Source: Litorivivens sp041624475
GTDB taxonomy: Bacteria > Pseudomonadota > Gammaproteobacteria > Pseudomonadales > Spongiibacteraceae
Reading direction: 5' to 3'
DNA length: 64,000 nucleotides
Assembly (NCBI RefSeq): GCF_041624475.1
Contig: NZ_JBFJUX010000002.1
Coordinates: 62,001-126,000 of the forward strand
A model generated the notes under the pieces. The model was given only the letters and a program-made list of their open reading frames with translations. It was not told the origin of the DNA and made no database searches. Position 1 is the first letter of the stretch, and each line of letters opens with the position of its first letter. The translations under genes were made by a program, and so were the position numbers. Below, in pieces: positions 51,880-60,742 of the stretch.

Positions 51880-52605
51880 ATGTGGGTATTTATTCCGTTA
51901 AAAGATTTTGTTCAGGCCAAGCAGCGCCTGTCAGGCTTTCTCAGTCCCTCTGAACGCCGGTGCCTGTTTCAGGCCATGGTCGAAGATGTGCTGGATGGGC
52001 TGACGAAGGTCGAATCGCTGGAGCGGATCATTCTGCTGTCCGATGATCCGGCGGCAGGGCTGTTGGCTGAGCACTACCAGATTGACTGCTGGAGCGAACG
52101 TGCGCTGGCGCCGCCGGGGCTGAATTCCGTGATTAATGCAGCGATGCAGTCGGTGGTCGGCCAGGTTTCCTCGGCCATGGTGGTGCATGGCGATCTACCA
52201 CTGGCAACGGTGGACGAGTGGAATCAGGTGCTGGATCTACACCGTCAGGCTGATGCGGCGCGGATAACCCTGGTGACCGATCGGCATTGCGATGGCTCGA
52301 ATGTGATCATCGCAAGCCCGCCGGGCTGCCTGACCTTTGATTATGGCCGGGAGTCCTGTCATCGCCACCGCATTCAGGCGCTCGACAAGGGCATTCCGCT
52401 GGAAATACTGGAGCGTCAGGGGTTGAGCCGGGATATCGACGACGGTGACGATCTGGCGGAGCTGCTGGGTCGAGACTGGGGCAGCAGGGCGCCCAAAACG
52501 CTGAATTACCTGCGTGAAAATGGACTTGATCAACGAATCAAAGCACTGACCGCTGGCGAAGCGAACAGCGCTTTCATTAAAACGGATGTGGTAAGAGATT
52601 CATGA
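51880..52605 (+). CDS. cofC: CofC, phospholactate/PEP/3-phosphoglycerate guanylyltransferase
   Basis: 241 residues. Nucleotidyltransferase making the activated guanylyl precursor used by CofD. Landmarks: IPLKDFVQAKQRLSG (PxK), GLNSVINAAM, VVHGDLPLATV (metal-binding D), LVTDRHCDGSNVIIA, YGRESCHRHRIQAL and DIDDGDDLAELL. In many CofC proteins the segment reads GTNALL and GxxSFxxH; here it is GSNVI and ESCHRH, so the substrate pocket may differ. Its end overlaps fbiC by four bases. Confidence 0.86.
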   Translation: MWVFIPLKDFVQAKQRLSGFLSPSERRCLFQAMVEDVLDGLTKVESLERIILLSDDPAAGLLAEHYQIDCWSERALAPPGLNSVINAAMQSVVGQVSSAMVVHGDLPLATVDEWNQVLDLHRQADAARITLVTDRHCDGSNVIIASPPGCLTFDYGRESCHRHRIQALDKGIPLEILERQGLSRDIDDGDDLAELLGRDWGSRAPKTLNYLRENGLDQRIKALTAGEANSAFIKTDVVRDS

Positions 52606-55088
52606 GCGAGTGGCAAAGCATTGCGGCTAAAGCACGCTGTCATAACCGTTTGACTGACGGAGAGGTACTTGCGCTCGCCGATATGGGCGGAGAAAACGAT
52701 GCCGAATTGCTGTCTCTTGCGGGCTCACTGCGCGACAGCGGTTTTCGCAATGTGGTCACCTATTCTCGCAAGGTCTTTATTCCCTTAACCCATCTCTGCC
52801 GTGATGTTTGCCACTACTGCACCTTTGCCAAAACACCCAAGCGTATCGATTCGCCCTACATGTCGGTGGAGCAGGTACTGGATTCCGTGCGCGAAGCGGA
52901 GAAGATGGGCTGCAAGGAGGCGTTGCTGACACTGGGTGAAAAGCCTGAGCTGCGCTACAAGGCTGCCCGCGAGGCACTGGCCCAAATGGGTTTTGCGACC
53001 ACTCTGGAATACGTCACCCACGTAGCCAAACGCATTCTGGAAGAAACCAGCTTGCTGCCCCACATCAATGCCGGTTGTATGACAGCCGACGAGATCGCCA
53101 TGTTGCGCCCGGTATCGGCATCCATGGGTATCATGCTGGAATCGGCCGCAGAACGCCTCAGCGAAAAGGGTATGCCACACTACGGCTCGCCGGACAAAGA
53201 GCCGGCCGTGCGTCTGGAGACCATGCGTCTGGCGGGTGAGGCGAGGGTTCCCTTCACCTCCGGTATTCTCATCGGTATTGGTGAAACCCGGCGCGAGCGC
53301 CTTGAGTCCCTGTTGGCGCTGCGTGAACTGCACGAGGAGTTTGGTCATCTGCAGGAAATTATCGTTCAGAATTTCCGCGCCAAACCCGATACCAAAATGG
53401 CTGCAGCCCCCGAGCCGGATCTGAATGAGCTGTTGTGGACAATTGCCGTCTGCCGCCTGGTCTTCGGGCCGGAGATGAGCATTCAGGCGCCGCCGAATCT
53501 GAGTCCTGGCGTGCTTGAGAAAATCGTTGCGGCGGGCATTAACGACTGGGGTGGTGTATCCCCGCTGACGCCGGATTTCGTCAACCCGGAAGCGCCCTGG
53601 CCTCATCTGGAAGAGCTGGCGCGAGAAACCGCAATTGCAGGGAAGCACCTGCAGGAGCGACTGACGATTTATCCCGCCTACGCCATCGATTTCAACCAGT
53701 GGTTGGATTCCGCTATGCACGAGCGCGTGCTGGACATCATCGACACGGAAGGCTTTCCGCGCACCGATAGCTGGCTGACCGGACAGCACGCAGAGCTTCC
53801 GCAGGATGATGTTCGCTGGCTGGGCGAGACAGTCAGGGATATGGATGTGTCGGCTGATATTCGCGATATTCTGAACCGCGCAAGCACCGGAGAAGCGCTC
53901 TCTGAATCCGAGGTGGTGCGCCTGTTTCAAAGCCGGGGGCCGGACTTTGCGGCGGTCACGAAGGCGGCCAATACCCTGCGAGAAAAGCTTTGCGGCGACA
54001 GCGTCAGTTATGTGGTTAACCGCAATATCAACTACACGAATATCTGCTATTTCAAATGTCAGTTCTGCGCTTTTTCCAAAGGTAAGCTGAGCGAAAACCT
54101 GCGCGGCAGACCCTACGATTTGAGCCCCGAAGAAATTGCCCGTCGCTGTACTGAGGCTTGGTCGCGAGGTGCGACCGAGGTGTGTATGCAGGGCGGCATT
54201 CACCCGGAATATACCGGCCAGACCTATCTGGATATTTTGGCTACGGTGCGCAGCGCCACGCCGGATATGCATATTCATGCGTTTTCTCCCCTGGAAGTGT
54301 GGCAGGGAGCGGCGACTCTGGGGCAGGGTATTGAACCTTTCCTGCAGCAACTGAAAGAGGCGGGCTTGAATACCTTGCCCGGCACCGCCGCGGAAATTCT
54401 GGACGACGAAGTCCGTGCCCAAATCTGCCCTGACAAGATCAATACCCAGCAGTGGCTTGAGGTCATGGAAACAGCGCACCGCATTGGCCTGCGCACGACG
54501 GCGACCATCATGTTCGGTCATGTCGACCGCTTGGAGCACTGGGCTCGCCATCTGTTGCGGGTGCGCGATCTGCAGGCGCGGAGCGGCGGGTTTACCGAGT
54601 TTGTTCCCTTGCCCTTTGTCGCCTCTGAGGCGCCGGTTTATCTCAAAGGCAAGGCGCGTAAGGGGCCGACCTTCCGGGAGTCAGTGCTGATGCATGCCGT
54701 TGCCCGGCTGGTGTTGAACGGTCTGATAAATAATATTCAGGCCTCGTGGGTGAAGCTGGGCCACAACGGCGTCGAAGCCTGCCTGAATGCAGGTGTCAAC
54801 GATGTGGGCGGTACCCTGATGAACGAAACCATCACCCGGGCGGCCGGTGCGACTCACGGTCAGGAAACCTCACCGCAGCAAATGGATGCCCTCATACGCG
54901 CCATGCAGCGCCAGCCGCGACAACGCACCACGCTGTATGAACCGGTCCCTGAAGAGCGCGAGCACACCGCCCGGGCGGCGGGGGCACTGCTGGATGTAAT
55001 CAATACCCCTGCGCAGAAGTACGAGCGCTCCGGGGGGCGTAAAAATCTCGCCAAGAACGCCGCTGACGATCTGATTGCATCGGCCTGA
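52602..55088 (+). CDS. fbiC: FO synthase, fused CofG-CofH (FbiC)
   Basis: 828 residues: two radical-SAM domains. N-terminal CofG half with CRDVCHYC giving Cys66, Cys70 and Cys73 for its 4Fe-4S cluster; C-terminal CofH half with CYFKCQFC giving Cys482, Cys486 and Cys489. Together they form the deazaflavin Fo from tyrosine and the riboflavin precursor 5-amino-6-ribitylamino-uracil. Other landmarks: FTSGILIGIGETRRERLESL and MQGGIHPEYTGQTYLDI and HVDRLEHWARHLL. The fused arrangement is the actinobacterial/proteobacterial type, whereas most archaea keep two genes. Confidence 0.95.
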   Translation: MSEWQSIAAKARCHNRLTDGEVLALADMGGENDAELLSLAGSLRDSGFRNVVTYSRKVFIPLTHLCRDVCHYCTFAKTPKRIDSPYMSVEQVLDSVREAEKMGCKEALLTLGEKPELRYKAAREALAQMGFATTLEYVTHVAKRILEETSLLPHINAGCMTADEIAMLRPVSASMGIMLESAAERLSEKGMPHYGSPDKEPAVRLETMRLAGEARVPFTSGILIGIGETRRERLESLLALRELHEEFGHLQEIIVQNFRAKPDTKMAAAPEPDLNELLWTIAVCRLVFGPEMSIQAPPNLSPGVLEKIVAAGINDWGGVSPLTPDFVNPEAPWPHLEELARETAIAGKHLQERLTIYPAYAIDFNQWLDSAMHERVLDIIDTEGFPRTDSWLTGQHAELPQDDVRWLGETVRDMDVSADIRDILNRASTGEALSESEVVRLFQSRGPDFAAVTKAANTLREKLCGDSVSYVVNRNINYTNICYFKCQFCAFSKGKLSENLRGRPYDLSPEEIARRCTEAWSRGATEVCMQGGIHPEYTGQTYLDILATVRSATPDMHIHAFSPLEVWQGAATLGQGIEPFLQQLKEAGLNTLPGTAAEILDDEVRAQICPDKINTQQWLEVMETAHRIGLRTTATIMFGHVDRLEHWARHLLRVRDLQARSGGFTEFVPLPFVASEAPVYLKGKARKGPTFRESVLMHAVARLVLNGLINNIQASWVKLGHNGVEACLNAGVNDVGGTLMNETITRAAGATHGQETSPQQMDALIRAMQRQPRQRTTLYEPVPEEREHTARAAGALLDVINTPAQKYERSGGRKNLAKNAADDLIASA

Positions 55089-55192
55089 AACTCACCAGTT
55101 TGGGCTAGGCGCGAAGGGCCGCAGTCGGCGTAGACTTTTCGGTGTTGCTTGCAACCTGGATTCAAGTTCGCTGAATTATAATGGAGCCCGCC

Positions 55193-55630
55193 ATGCCTGC
55201 TACACCAGATCAAGTCAGAGCTGTCATAGACCAGTACGTACAAGCCTGGAAAACAGGCGACAAGGCCTTGTTGCTGTCCATTTTTGCCGAAGATTGCAGT
55301 TGGGAAGACCCGGTGGGAACACCGGCTTTTGTGGGGCATGAGGGGCTCGAGAAATTCTGGGCTTTTGCCTATCCTCAGGACGCAAGTCGCACACTGACAC
55401 CCGTACCCGAGCAGGTTATCGTCTGCGGCAACGAAGGCATCCTGCGGTTTACCATGCAGGTGCGAGTGCCTTCAGAAAACAAAGGTTTAAACCTTCTCGT
55501 GACTGACCACTTTGTGTTGAACGACGCGGGCAGGATCAAATCGGCCCGGGCGTTCTGGGACGAGGGCTGCGTCTCCTGTCCGGATGGTATGGATATGTTC
55601 GTTCCGGATATGAGTGAGGCACATGTCTAG
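55193..55630 (+). CDS. NTF2-like (SnoaL/ketosteroid isomerase-like) protein
   Basis: 145 residues from ATG 55193 with GGAG at six bases; an earlier ATG at 55181 is less likely. NTF2 fold of nuclear-transport-factor-2 type: VIDQYVQAWKTGDKALLLSIFAEDCSWEDPVGTPAFVGHEGLEKFW. This superfamily holds small isomerases, dehydratases and binding proteins. It lies about 105 bases after fbiC and ahead of a terminator, so it may be the last cistron of the F420 operon. A link to F420 is not shown. Confidence 0.72.
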   Translation: MPATPDQVRAVIDQYVQAWKTGDKALLLSIFAEDCSWEDPVGTPAFVGHEGLEKFWAFAYPQDASRTLTPVPEQVIVCGNEGILRFTMQVRVPSENKGLNLLVTDHFVLNDAGRIKSARAFWDEGCVSCPDGMDMFVPDMSEAHV

Positions 55631-55651
55631 CGCTAGCTGCTGTTGAGACAC

Positions 55652-55680
55652 AAAAAAGGCCGCAAAAGCGGCCTTTTTAT
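55652..55680. terminator. Bidirectional terminator between the F420 operon and gltA
   Basis: Stem GGCCGC (55658-55663) / GCGGCC (55668-55673) with AAAA loop, preceded by six A and followed by five T, so it works for both converging transcripts. Confidence 0.9.
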
Positions 55681-55698
55681 TGCGTAGAAGAGGCTGGT

Positions 55699-56979
55699 TC
55701 AGCGTTTCTCCACAGGGACAAAGTCACGCTGAGCCGGGCCAGTATAGAGCTGGCGTGGACGACCAATGCGGGAGTTGTCCTTGTGCATTTCGTTCCAGTG
55801 CGCGATCCAGCCGGGGGTGCGGCCCAGGGCAAAGATAACGGTGAACATGGAGGTCGGAATGCCCAGCGCCTTCAGAATGATGCCTGAGTAGAAGTCCACG
55901 TTGGGGTAGAGCTTCTTCTCGATGAAGTAGTCGTCTTCCAGCGCGATTTTCTCCAGGCGGGTGGCGATTTTCAGCAGGGGATCGTCGATACCCAGTTCGC
56001 CCAGTACCTCGTCGGCAACCTTCTTCATGACGCGAGCGCGCGGGTCGAAGTTCTTGTAGACGCGGTGACCAAAGCCCATCAGGCGGAAGGGGTCATTTTT
56101 GTCCTTGGCGCGGGCCACGCACTCATCAACGCGCGACTCATCGCCGATTTCATTCAGCATTTCCAGTACGGCCTCGTTGGCGCCGCCGTGAGACGGCCCC
56201 CAAAGGGCTGCAATGCCTGCGGAAATACAGGCGAAGGGGTTGGCCCCGGTAGAGCCTGCAAGGCGCACAGTGGACGTTGAGGCGTTCTGCTCGTGGTCGG
56301 CGTGCAGCAGGAAAATAGTGTCCATGGCTTTGGCCAGGATCGGGTTCACCTTGTACTCTTCGCAAGGGTTGCCGAACATCATGTACAGGAAGTTCTCGGA
56401 ATAGCTGAGATCGTTGCGCGGGTACATGAAGGGCTGACCGATGGTGTATTTGTAGGTCATGGCCGCCAGGGTAGGCATTTTCGCCATCAGACGAATAGCC
56501 GAGATTTCGCGATGCTCTTCGTCAGAGATATCCAGAGAATCGTGGTAGAAGGCGGATAGGGCGCCCACGACGCCGCACATGATGGCCATCGGGTGTGCAT
56601 CGCGGCGGAAACCTTTGAAAAAGGTGCTCATCTGGTCGTTGACCATGGTGTGGCGGCGCACGGTGCTGTTAAAGGCTTCTTTTTCCTGCTTGTTCGGTAG
56701 TTCTCCGTACAGCAGCAGGTAGCAGGTTTCCAGGAAGTCGGATTCCTCCGCCAGTTGCTCAATAGGATAACCGCGGTGCAACAGCACCCCTTTGCCACCA
56801 TCGATGTAAGTGATTTTGGACTCGCAGGCTGCGGTGGAGACGAAGCCTGGGTCATAGGTGAAGTAGCCTTCGCCCGTCAACGCACTTACTTCGATTACGT
56901 CTGGACCGATAGTACCTGAGTGCACATTCAGGTCGATGGTTTTGCCATCTATCGTCAGACTGGCTTTCTTGTCACTCAT
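55699..56979 (-). CDS. gltA: Citrate synthase (type II, hexameric)
   Basis: 426 residues (E. coli 427). Condenses acetyl-CoA and oxaloacetate, first TCA step. Motifs: LLHRGYPIEQLAEESDFLETCYLLL, LLHADHEQNASTSTVRLAGSTGANP (catalytic His region), LWGPSHGGANEAV, MGFGHRVYKNFDPRA and the late FYSGIILKALGIP Asp region. An N-terminal beta domain of the type II form is present. Transcribed divergently from sdhC behind a promoter with a perfect -35. Confidence 0.97.
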   Translation of the reverse strand: MSDKKASLTIDGKTIDLNVHSGTIGPDVIEVSALTGEGYFTYDPGFVSTAACESKITYIDGGKGVLLHRGYPIEQLAEESDFLETCYLLLYGELPNKQEKEAFNSTVRRHTMVNDQMSTFFKGFRRDAHPMAIMCGVVGALSAFYHDSLDISDEEHREISAIRLMAKMPTLAAMTYKYTIGQPFMYPRNDLSYSENFLYMMFGNPCEEYKVNPILAKAMDTIFLLHADHEQNASTSTVRLAGSTGANPFACISAGIAALWGPSHGGANEAVLEMLNEIGDESRVDECVARAKDKNDPFRLMGFGHRVYKNFDPRARVMKKVADEVLGELGIDDPLLKIATRLEKIALEDDYFIEKKLYPNVDFYSGIILKALGIPTSMFTVIFALGRTPGWIAHWNEMHKDNSRIGRPRQLYTGPAQRDFVPVEKR

Positions 56980-57034
56980 TACGACGAGCTCCTGTAGGGT
57001 AATGTCTTTTGAACGTCCTTTAACCGGAGCGACA

Positions 57035-57062
57035 AATATAGAGCCTCGAATAGTTTTGTCAA
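57035..57062 (-). promoter_or_regulatory. Sigma-70 promoter of gltA
   Basis: On the minus strand TTGACA (57062-57057) is a perfect -35, followed after 16 bases by TATATT (57040-57035). It lies 56-83 bases upstream of the gltA start. Confidence 0.7.
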
Positions 57063-57266
57063 CGTTGCATACTTTGGCGATTTGTCGTTAGCGAGGGCTA
57101 AAACCGGTTAATAATTAAGCGTTTCTGCTTTTCTTTTCACTTTCTGCATGCAAATGCAGCGCGGGGGCAGAATGTGAGCAATGAATTGCTGCTTTCTGGT
57201 GCAAATTATCGCCTAAGCACTTGAAATCTCATTTTTTTGCACGGGCCCGGTGCGATGGAAGTTGGT

Positions 57267-57295
57267 TTGTAATTGCCCGATGATGGTCCTATAAT
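57267..57295 (+). promoter_or_regulatory. Sigma-70 promoter of sdhCDAB
   Basis: TTGTAA (57267-57272), 17-base spacer, TATAAT (57290-57295; perfect -10). Predicted start near 57302 gives a leader of about 160 bases. The rest of the 56980-57266 stretch is AT-rich and shows only the gltA promoter. Confidence 0.68.
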
Positions 57296-57326
57296 GCGCG
57301 GCGTTTCCGCTATGCAGGGTATTCAT

Positions 57327-57356
57327 ACTATATATAGTGTTTTGACTGTATATAGT
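57327..57356. promoter_or_regulatory. Tandem TATA palindromes in the sdh leader, candidate operator
   Basis: ACTATATATAGT (57327-57338) is a perfect 12-base palindrome; ACTGTATATAGT (57345-57356) repeats it with one change, 18 bases away centre to centre. They lie 25-55 bases after the predicted sdhC start, in a place suited to a repressor. The regulator is not identified. Confidence 0.5.
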
Positions 57357-57460
57357 TCGCCGTGCTCCAGTTCGGCCTTCGGGTCGTATCGAGTGGAAGC
57401 CTTGCTCCACATCCTTTTAATCGCCTGCGCAAGTCGGGCCAGAAAAAGTGTGACATTACC

Positions 57461-57835
57461 GTGAAAGATAAACGACCCGTAAACCTTGATATAGGGACGA
57501 TTGCGCTGCCAATTACCGCGATTGCTTCCATCCTGCACCGTGCAAGTGGTGCCTTTATATTCTTCGCCGTTGCCATCCTCTTTGCTCTGCTGGGGCAGAG
57601 CCTGAGTGGGCCCGAAGGCTTTGCCGCCGCACAGGAGTGTCTGAACTCCTTCATTGGCAAGCTGCTGGTGTGGGGCACTCTGGCAGGCATCATTTACCAC
57701 TCTGTGGCGGGTGTTAAGCATCTGGTCATGGATGCCGGTATCGGCGAGACGATGGAAGGCGGTATCCGTGGCGCCCAACTCGTGTTTGTCGTTTCTGCGG
57801 TACTGATTGTTATTGCGGGGTTGTGGGTATGGTAA
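57461..57835 (+). CDS. sdhC: Succinate dehydrogenase cytochrome b556 subunit
   Basis: 124 residues from GTG 57461 (VKDKRPVNLD), the position that matches family N-termini; the longer open frame from 57362 adds 33 residues with no family support. Motifs KRPVNLDIGTIALPITAIASILHRASG (haem/quinone area) and HSVAGVKHLVMDAG (haem His). Three helices. It anchors SdhAB to the membrane and binds haem b with SdhD. Overlaps sdhD by seven bases. Confidence 0.94.
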   Translation: MKDKRPVNLDIGTIALPITAIASILHRASGAFIFFAVAILFALLGQSLSGPEGFAAAQECLNSFIGKLLVWGTLAGIIYHSVAGVKHLVMDAGIGETMEGGIRGAQLVFVVSAVLIVIAGLWVW

Positions 57836-58194
57836 AGGCAGTGACAAGTTTTGGCCGTAGCGGCCTGTCCGATTGGCTGGTTCAGCGCGTCAGCGGCGTT
57901 ATTCTGCTGGTCTTCGCATTGGTGATGGTGTGCAAACTGGGGTTTGGCGGCGAGTTGACCTATGAGAGCTGGAAGGCCTTTTTTGATGGTATCTGCATGC
58001 AGGTACTGACCACGGCAGCTCTGCTGTCACTGGTTGCGCACGGTTGGATTGGTATGTGGTCCATTTCCACAGACTACTTCACCGAACGTTTGATGGGTAC
58101 TAAGGGCACCGTGATTCGCCTGGCCTTTCAAGCGCTGTGCGCGGTGGTGCTGTTTACCTACCTCATCTGGGGTTTGCGGATTCTGTGGAGCTGA
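57829..58194 (+). CDS. sdhD: Succinate dehydrogenase membrane anchor subunit
   Basis: 121 residues from ATG 57829, preferred over the GTG six bases earlier. Three helices; the family pattern GRSGLSDWLVQRVSGVILLVFALVM with Arg of the quinone site and HGWIGMWSISTDYF with the haem-binding His and the Asp-Tyr quinone pair. Second gene of sdhCDAB. Confidence 0.95.
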   Translation: MVKAVTSFGRSGLSDWLVQRVSGVILLVFALVMVCKLGFGGELTYESWKAFFDGICMQVLTTAALLSLVAHGWIGMWSISTDYFTERLMGTKGTVIRLAFQALCAVVLFTYLIWGLRILWS

Positions 58195-58197
58195 TCA

Positions 58198-59970
58198 ATG
58201 AGTAAGATTCGAACCATTTCTTTCGACGGTGTTATCGTCGGTGGCGGCGGCGCCGGTATGCGCGCGGCCCTGCAATTGGCCCAGTCCGGTTACAAGACTG
58301 CGGTTATCTCTAAAGTTTTCCCTACTCGTTCTCACACGGTATCCGCCCAGGGCGGCATCACCTGTGCGATTGCCAGCAACGATCCGAACGATCAGTGGGA
58401 ATGGCACATGTACGACACCGTCAAGGGCTCCGACTACATCGGTGACCAGGACGCGATTGAATATATGTGTAGCGTTGGCCCGGAAGCGGTGTTTGAGCTG
58501 GATCACATGGGTCTGCCGTTTTCCCGTACCGAAGAAGGCCGTATTTACCAGCGTCCTTTCGGTGGTCAGTCCAAGAATTTCGGTGAAGGCGGTCAGGCTG
58601 CCCGAACCTGTGCTGCGGCCGACCGTACCGGTCACGCACTGCTGCATACGCTGTATCAGGGCAACCTGAAGAACAACACGGTCTTCTTTAATGAGTGGTA
58701 CGCCACCGACATCGTCAAAAATCAGGACGGTGCGGTTGTCGGTGTTATCGCCATCTGTATTGAAACCGGCGAAGTGGTTTACGTGAAATCGAAAGCCACC
58801 GTATTTGCCACAGGTGGTGCGGGCCGTATCTACGCCTCTACTACTAACGCTCACATCAACACCGGTGACGGTATCGGTATGGCGCTGCGCGCCGGCTTCC
58901 CGGTACAGGATATCGAGATGTGGCAGTTCCACCCGACCGGTATTGCCGGCGCCGGCGTTCTGGTTACCGAAGGCTGTCGCGGTGAAGGCGGCTATCTGGT
59001 AAACAAGGACGGCGAGCGTTTCATGGAGCGCTATGCGCCCAACGCCAAAGACCTTGCTGGGCGTGACGTTGTTGCCCGCTCCATGGTTCTGGAAATCCTC
59101 GATGGCCGCGGCTGTGGCCCTGAAGGCGATCACGTATACCTGAAGCTGGATCATCTGGGTGAAGAGGTTCTCGAGAGCCGTCTGCCCGGTATCTGCGAGT
59201 TGAGCCGAACCTTTGCCCACGCCGATCCGGTGAAAGAGCCGATCCCGGTTGTGCCGACCTGTCACTACATGATGGGTGGTATCCCGACTAATATTCACGG
59301 TCAGGCCCTGACCCTGGATTCCAATGGCGAAGAGCAGGTTATTCCTGGCCTGTACGCCTGTGGTGAGGTTGCCTGCGTATCTGTCCACGGTGCCAACCGC
59401 CTCGGCGGCAACTCGCTGCTCGATCTGGTTGTATTTGGTCGCGCCTCTGGTCTGCACATTGAGAAAACTCTGCGCGAAGGTGTGGAAATGCGCGATGCCA
59501 CCGACAGCGACGTTGAAGCTGCGGCCTCTCGTATTCATGCGCTAGACAACACCACCGGTGGTGAAAGCGTTGCCGCGCTGCGCAAAGAGCTGCAGAACAC
59601 CATGCAGAATCACTTCGGTGTATTCCGCAATGAGAAATTCATGCAGGAAGGTATCAAGAAGCTGGCCGAACTGCGTGAGCGCATCAACAATGCGCATCTC
59701 GAAGACAAAAGCATGGCCTTCAATACTGCCCGTATTGAAGCGCTGGAGCTGCACAACCTGTTTGAAGTGGCTGAGGCGACTGCGGTTGCGGCTGAAGCGC
59801 GCAAGGAAAGCCGCGGAGCCCATGCTCGCGAAGACTACACCGAGCGCGACGACGAAAACTGGCTGTGCCACTCCATGTACTTCCCCGGTGAAAAACGTGT
59901 GGGTAAACGCGCTGTAAACTTCGCGCCGAAAACCCGCGAAGCGTTTGAACCGAAAACACGTACTTATTAA
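58198..59970 (+). CDS. sdhA: Succinate dehydrogenase flavoprotein subunit
   Basis: 590 residues. Oxidises succinate to fumarate with covalent FAD. FDGVIVGGGGAGMRAALQLA binds ADP; RSHTVSAQGG contains the His that links FAD; HPTGI and RYAPNAKDLAGRDVVARSM form the dicarboxylate site; the C-terminus HAREDYTERDDENWLCHSMY is typical. Three bases after sdhD. Confidence 0.98.
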   Translation: MSKIRTISFDGVIVGGGGAGMRAALQLAQSGYKTAVISKVFPTRSHTVSAQGGITCAIASNDPNDQWEWHMYDTVKGSDYIGDQDAIEYMCSVGPEAVFELDHMGLPFSRTEEGRIYQRPFGGQSKNFGEGGQAARTCAAADRTGHALLHTLYQGNLKNNTVFFNEWYATDIVKNQDGAVVGVIAICIETGEVVYVKSKATVFATGGAGRIYASTTNAHINTGDGIGMALRAGFPVQDIEMWQFHPTGIAGAGVLVTEGCRGEGGYLVNKDGERFMERYAPNAKDLAGRDVVARSMVLEILDGRGCGPEGDHVYLKLDHLGEEVLESRLPGICELSRTFAHADPVKEPIPVVPTCHYMMGGIPTNIHGQALTLDSNGEEQVIPGLYACGEVACVSVHGANRLGGNSLLDLVVFGRASGLHIEKTLREGVEMRDATDSDVEAAASRIHALDNTTGGESVAALRKELQNTMQNHFGVFRNEKFMQEGIKKLAELRERINNAHLEDKSMAFNTARIEALELHNLFEVAEATAVAAEARKESRGAHAREDYTERDDENWLCHSMYFPGEKRVGKRAVNFAPKTREAFEPKTRTY

Positions 59971-59987
59971 GTCGGGGAGATCAAAGA

Positions 59988-60695
59988 ATGTTGCAAGTAA
60001 GTCTGTATCGCTACAACCCGGAAGTTGATCAAGAGCCCTACATGCAGGACGTTGAGGTCGATACCGGTGGTAAAGACCTGATGGTGCTGGATGTTCTGGA
60101 ACTGCTGAAAGCTCAGGACCCGAGCTTGGGTTATCGCCGCTCCTGCCGTGAAGGTGTGTGTGGCTCCGACGGCATGAATATCAACGGCAAGAACGGTCTG
60201 GCCTGTATCATGCCGCTGTCTGAAGCCATGAAGGGCGGTAACAAGCTGATTTTGCGTCCGCTACCCGGCCTGCCGGTTATCCGCGACCTTGTGGTGGATA
60301 TGGCGCTGTTCTACAAACAGTATGAGAAGGTGAAGCCTTACCTGATCAACGATACTCCGGCACCGGCGATCGAGCGACTGCAGTCACCCGAAGAGCGCGC
60401 CAAGCTGGACGGTCTGTATGAGTGCATTCTGTGCGCCTGCTGTTCCACGTCCTGCCCTTCGTTCTGGTGGAATCCGGATCGCTTTATCGGCCCGGCTGGG
60501 CTGTTGCAGGCCTACCGATTCCTGGCCGACAGCCGCGATACGGCCCAGCAAGAGCGCTTGGCCAACCTGGATGACCCGTTCAGTGTGTTTCGCTGCCACG
60601 GTATTCAGAACTGTGTGAATGTATGTCCCAAGGGCCTGAACCCGACTAAGGCCATTGGCCACATTCGCAATATGCTGCTGACTAACGCGACTTGA
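59988..60695 (+). CDS. sdhB: Succinate dehydrogenase iron-sulphur subunit
   Basis: 235 residues. Three clusters are encoded: 2Fe-2S ligands in SCREGVCGSDGMNINGKNGLAC, then 4Fe-4S CILCACCSTSCP and 3Fe-4S CHGIQNCVNVCPKGLNP. Passes electrons from SdhA to quinone. Last gene of sdhCDAB; followed by 276 bases before sucA. Confidence 0.98.
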   Translation: MLQVSLYRYNPEVDQEPYMQDVEVDTGGKDLMVLDVLELLKAQDPSLGYRRSCREGVCGSDGMNINGKNGLACIMPLSEAMKGGNKLILRPLPGLPVIRDLVVDMALFYKQYEKVKPYLINDTPAPAIERLQSPEERAKLDGLYECILCACCSTSCPSFWWNPDRFIGPAGLLQAYRFLADSRDTAQQERLANLDDPFSVFRCHGIQNCVNVCPKGLNPTKAIGHIRNMLLTNAT

Positions 60696-60742
60696 TTTAG
60701 CAGTGAACTTTTTCAGGTATTTTATTGTAATACTTGAAATTT

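Noticed and set aside
52785..54551. A 588-residue minus-strand open frame inside fbiC
   Set aside because: Antisense shadow produced by the high GC codon bias; the sense frame carries both radical-SAM motifs.
58195..59538. A 447-residue minus-strand open frame inside sdhA
   Set aside because: It is the shadow of sdhA, whose sense frame has full family motifs; the antisense translation has no recognisable domain.
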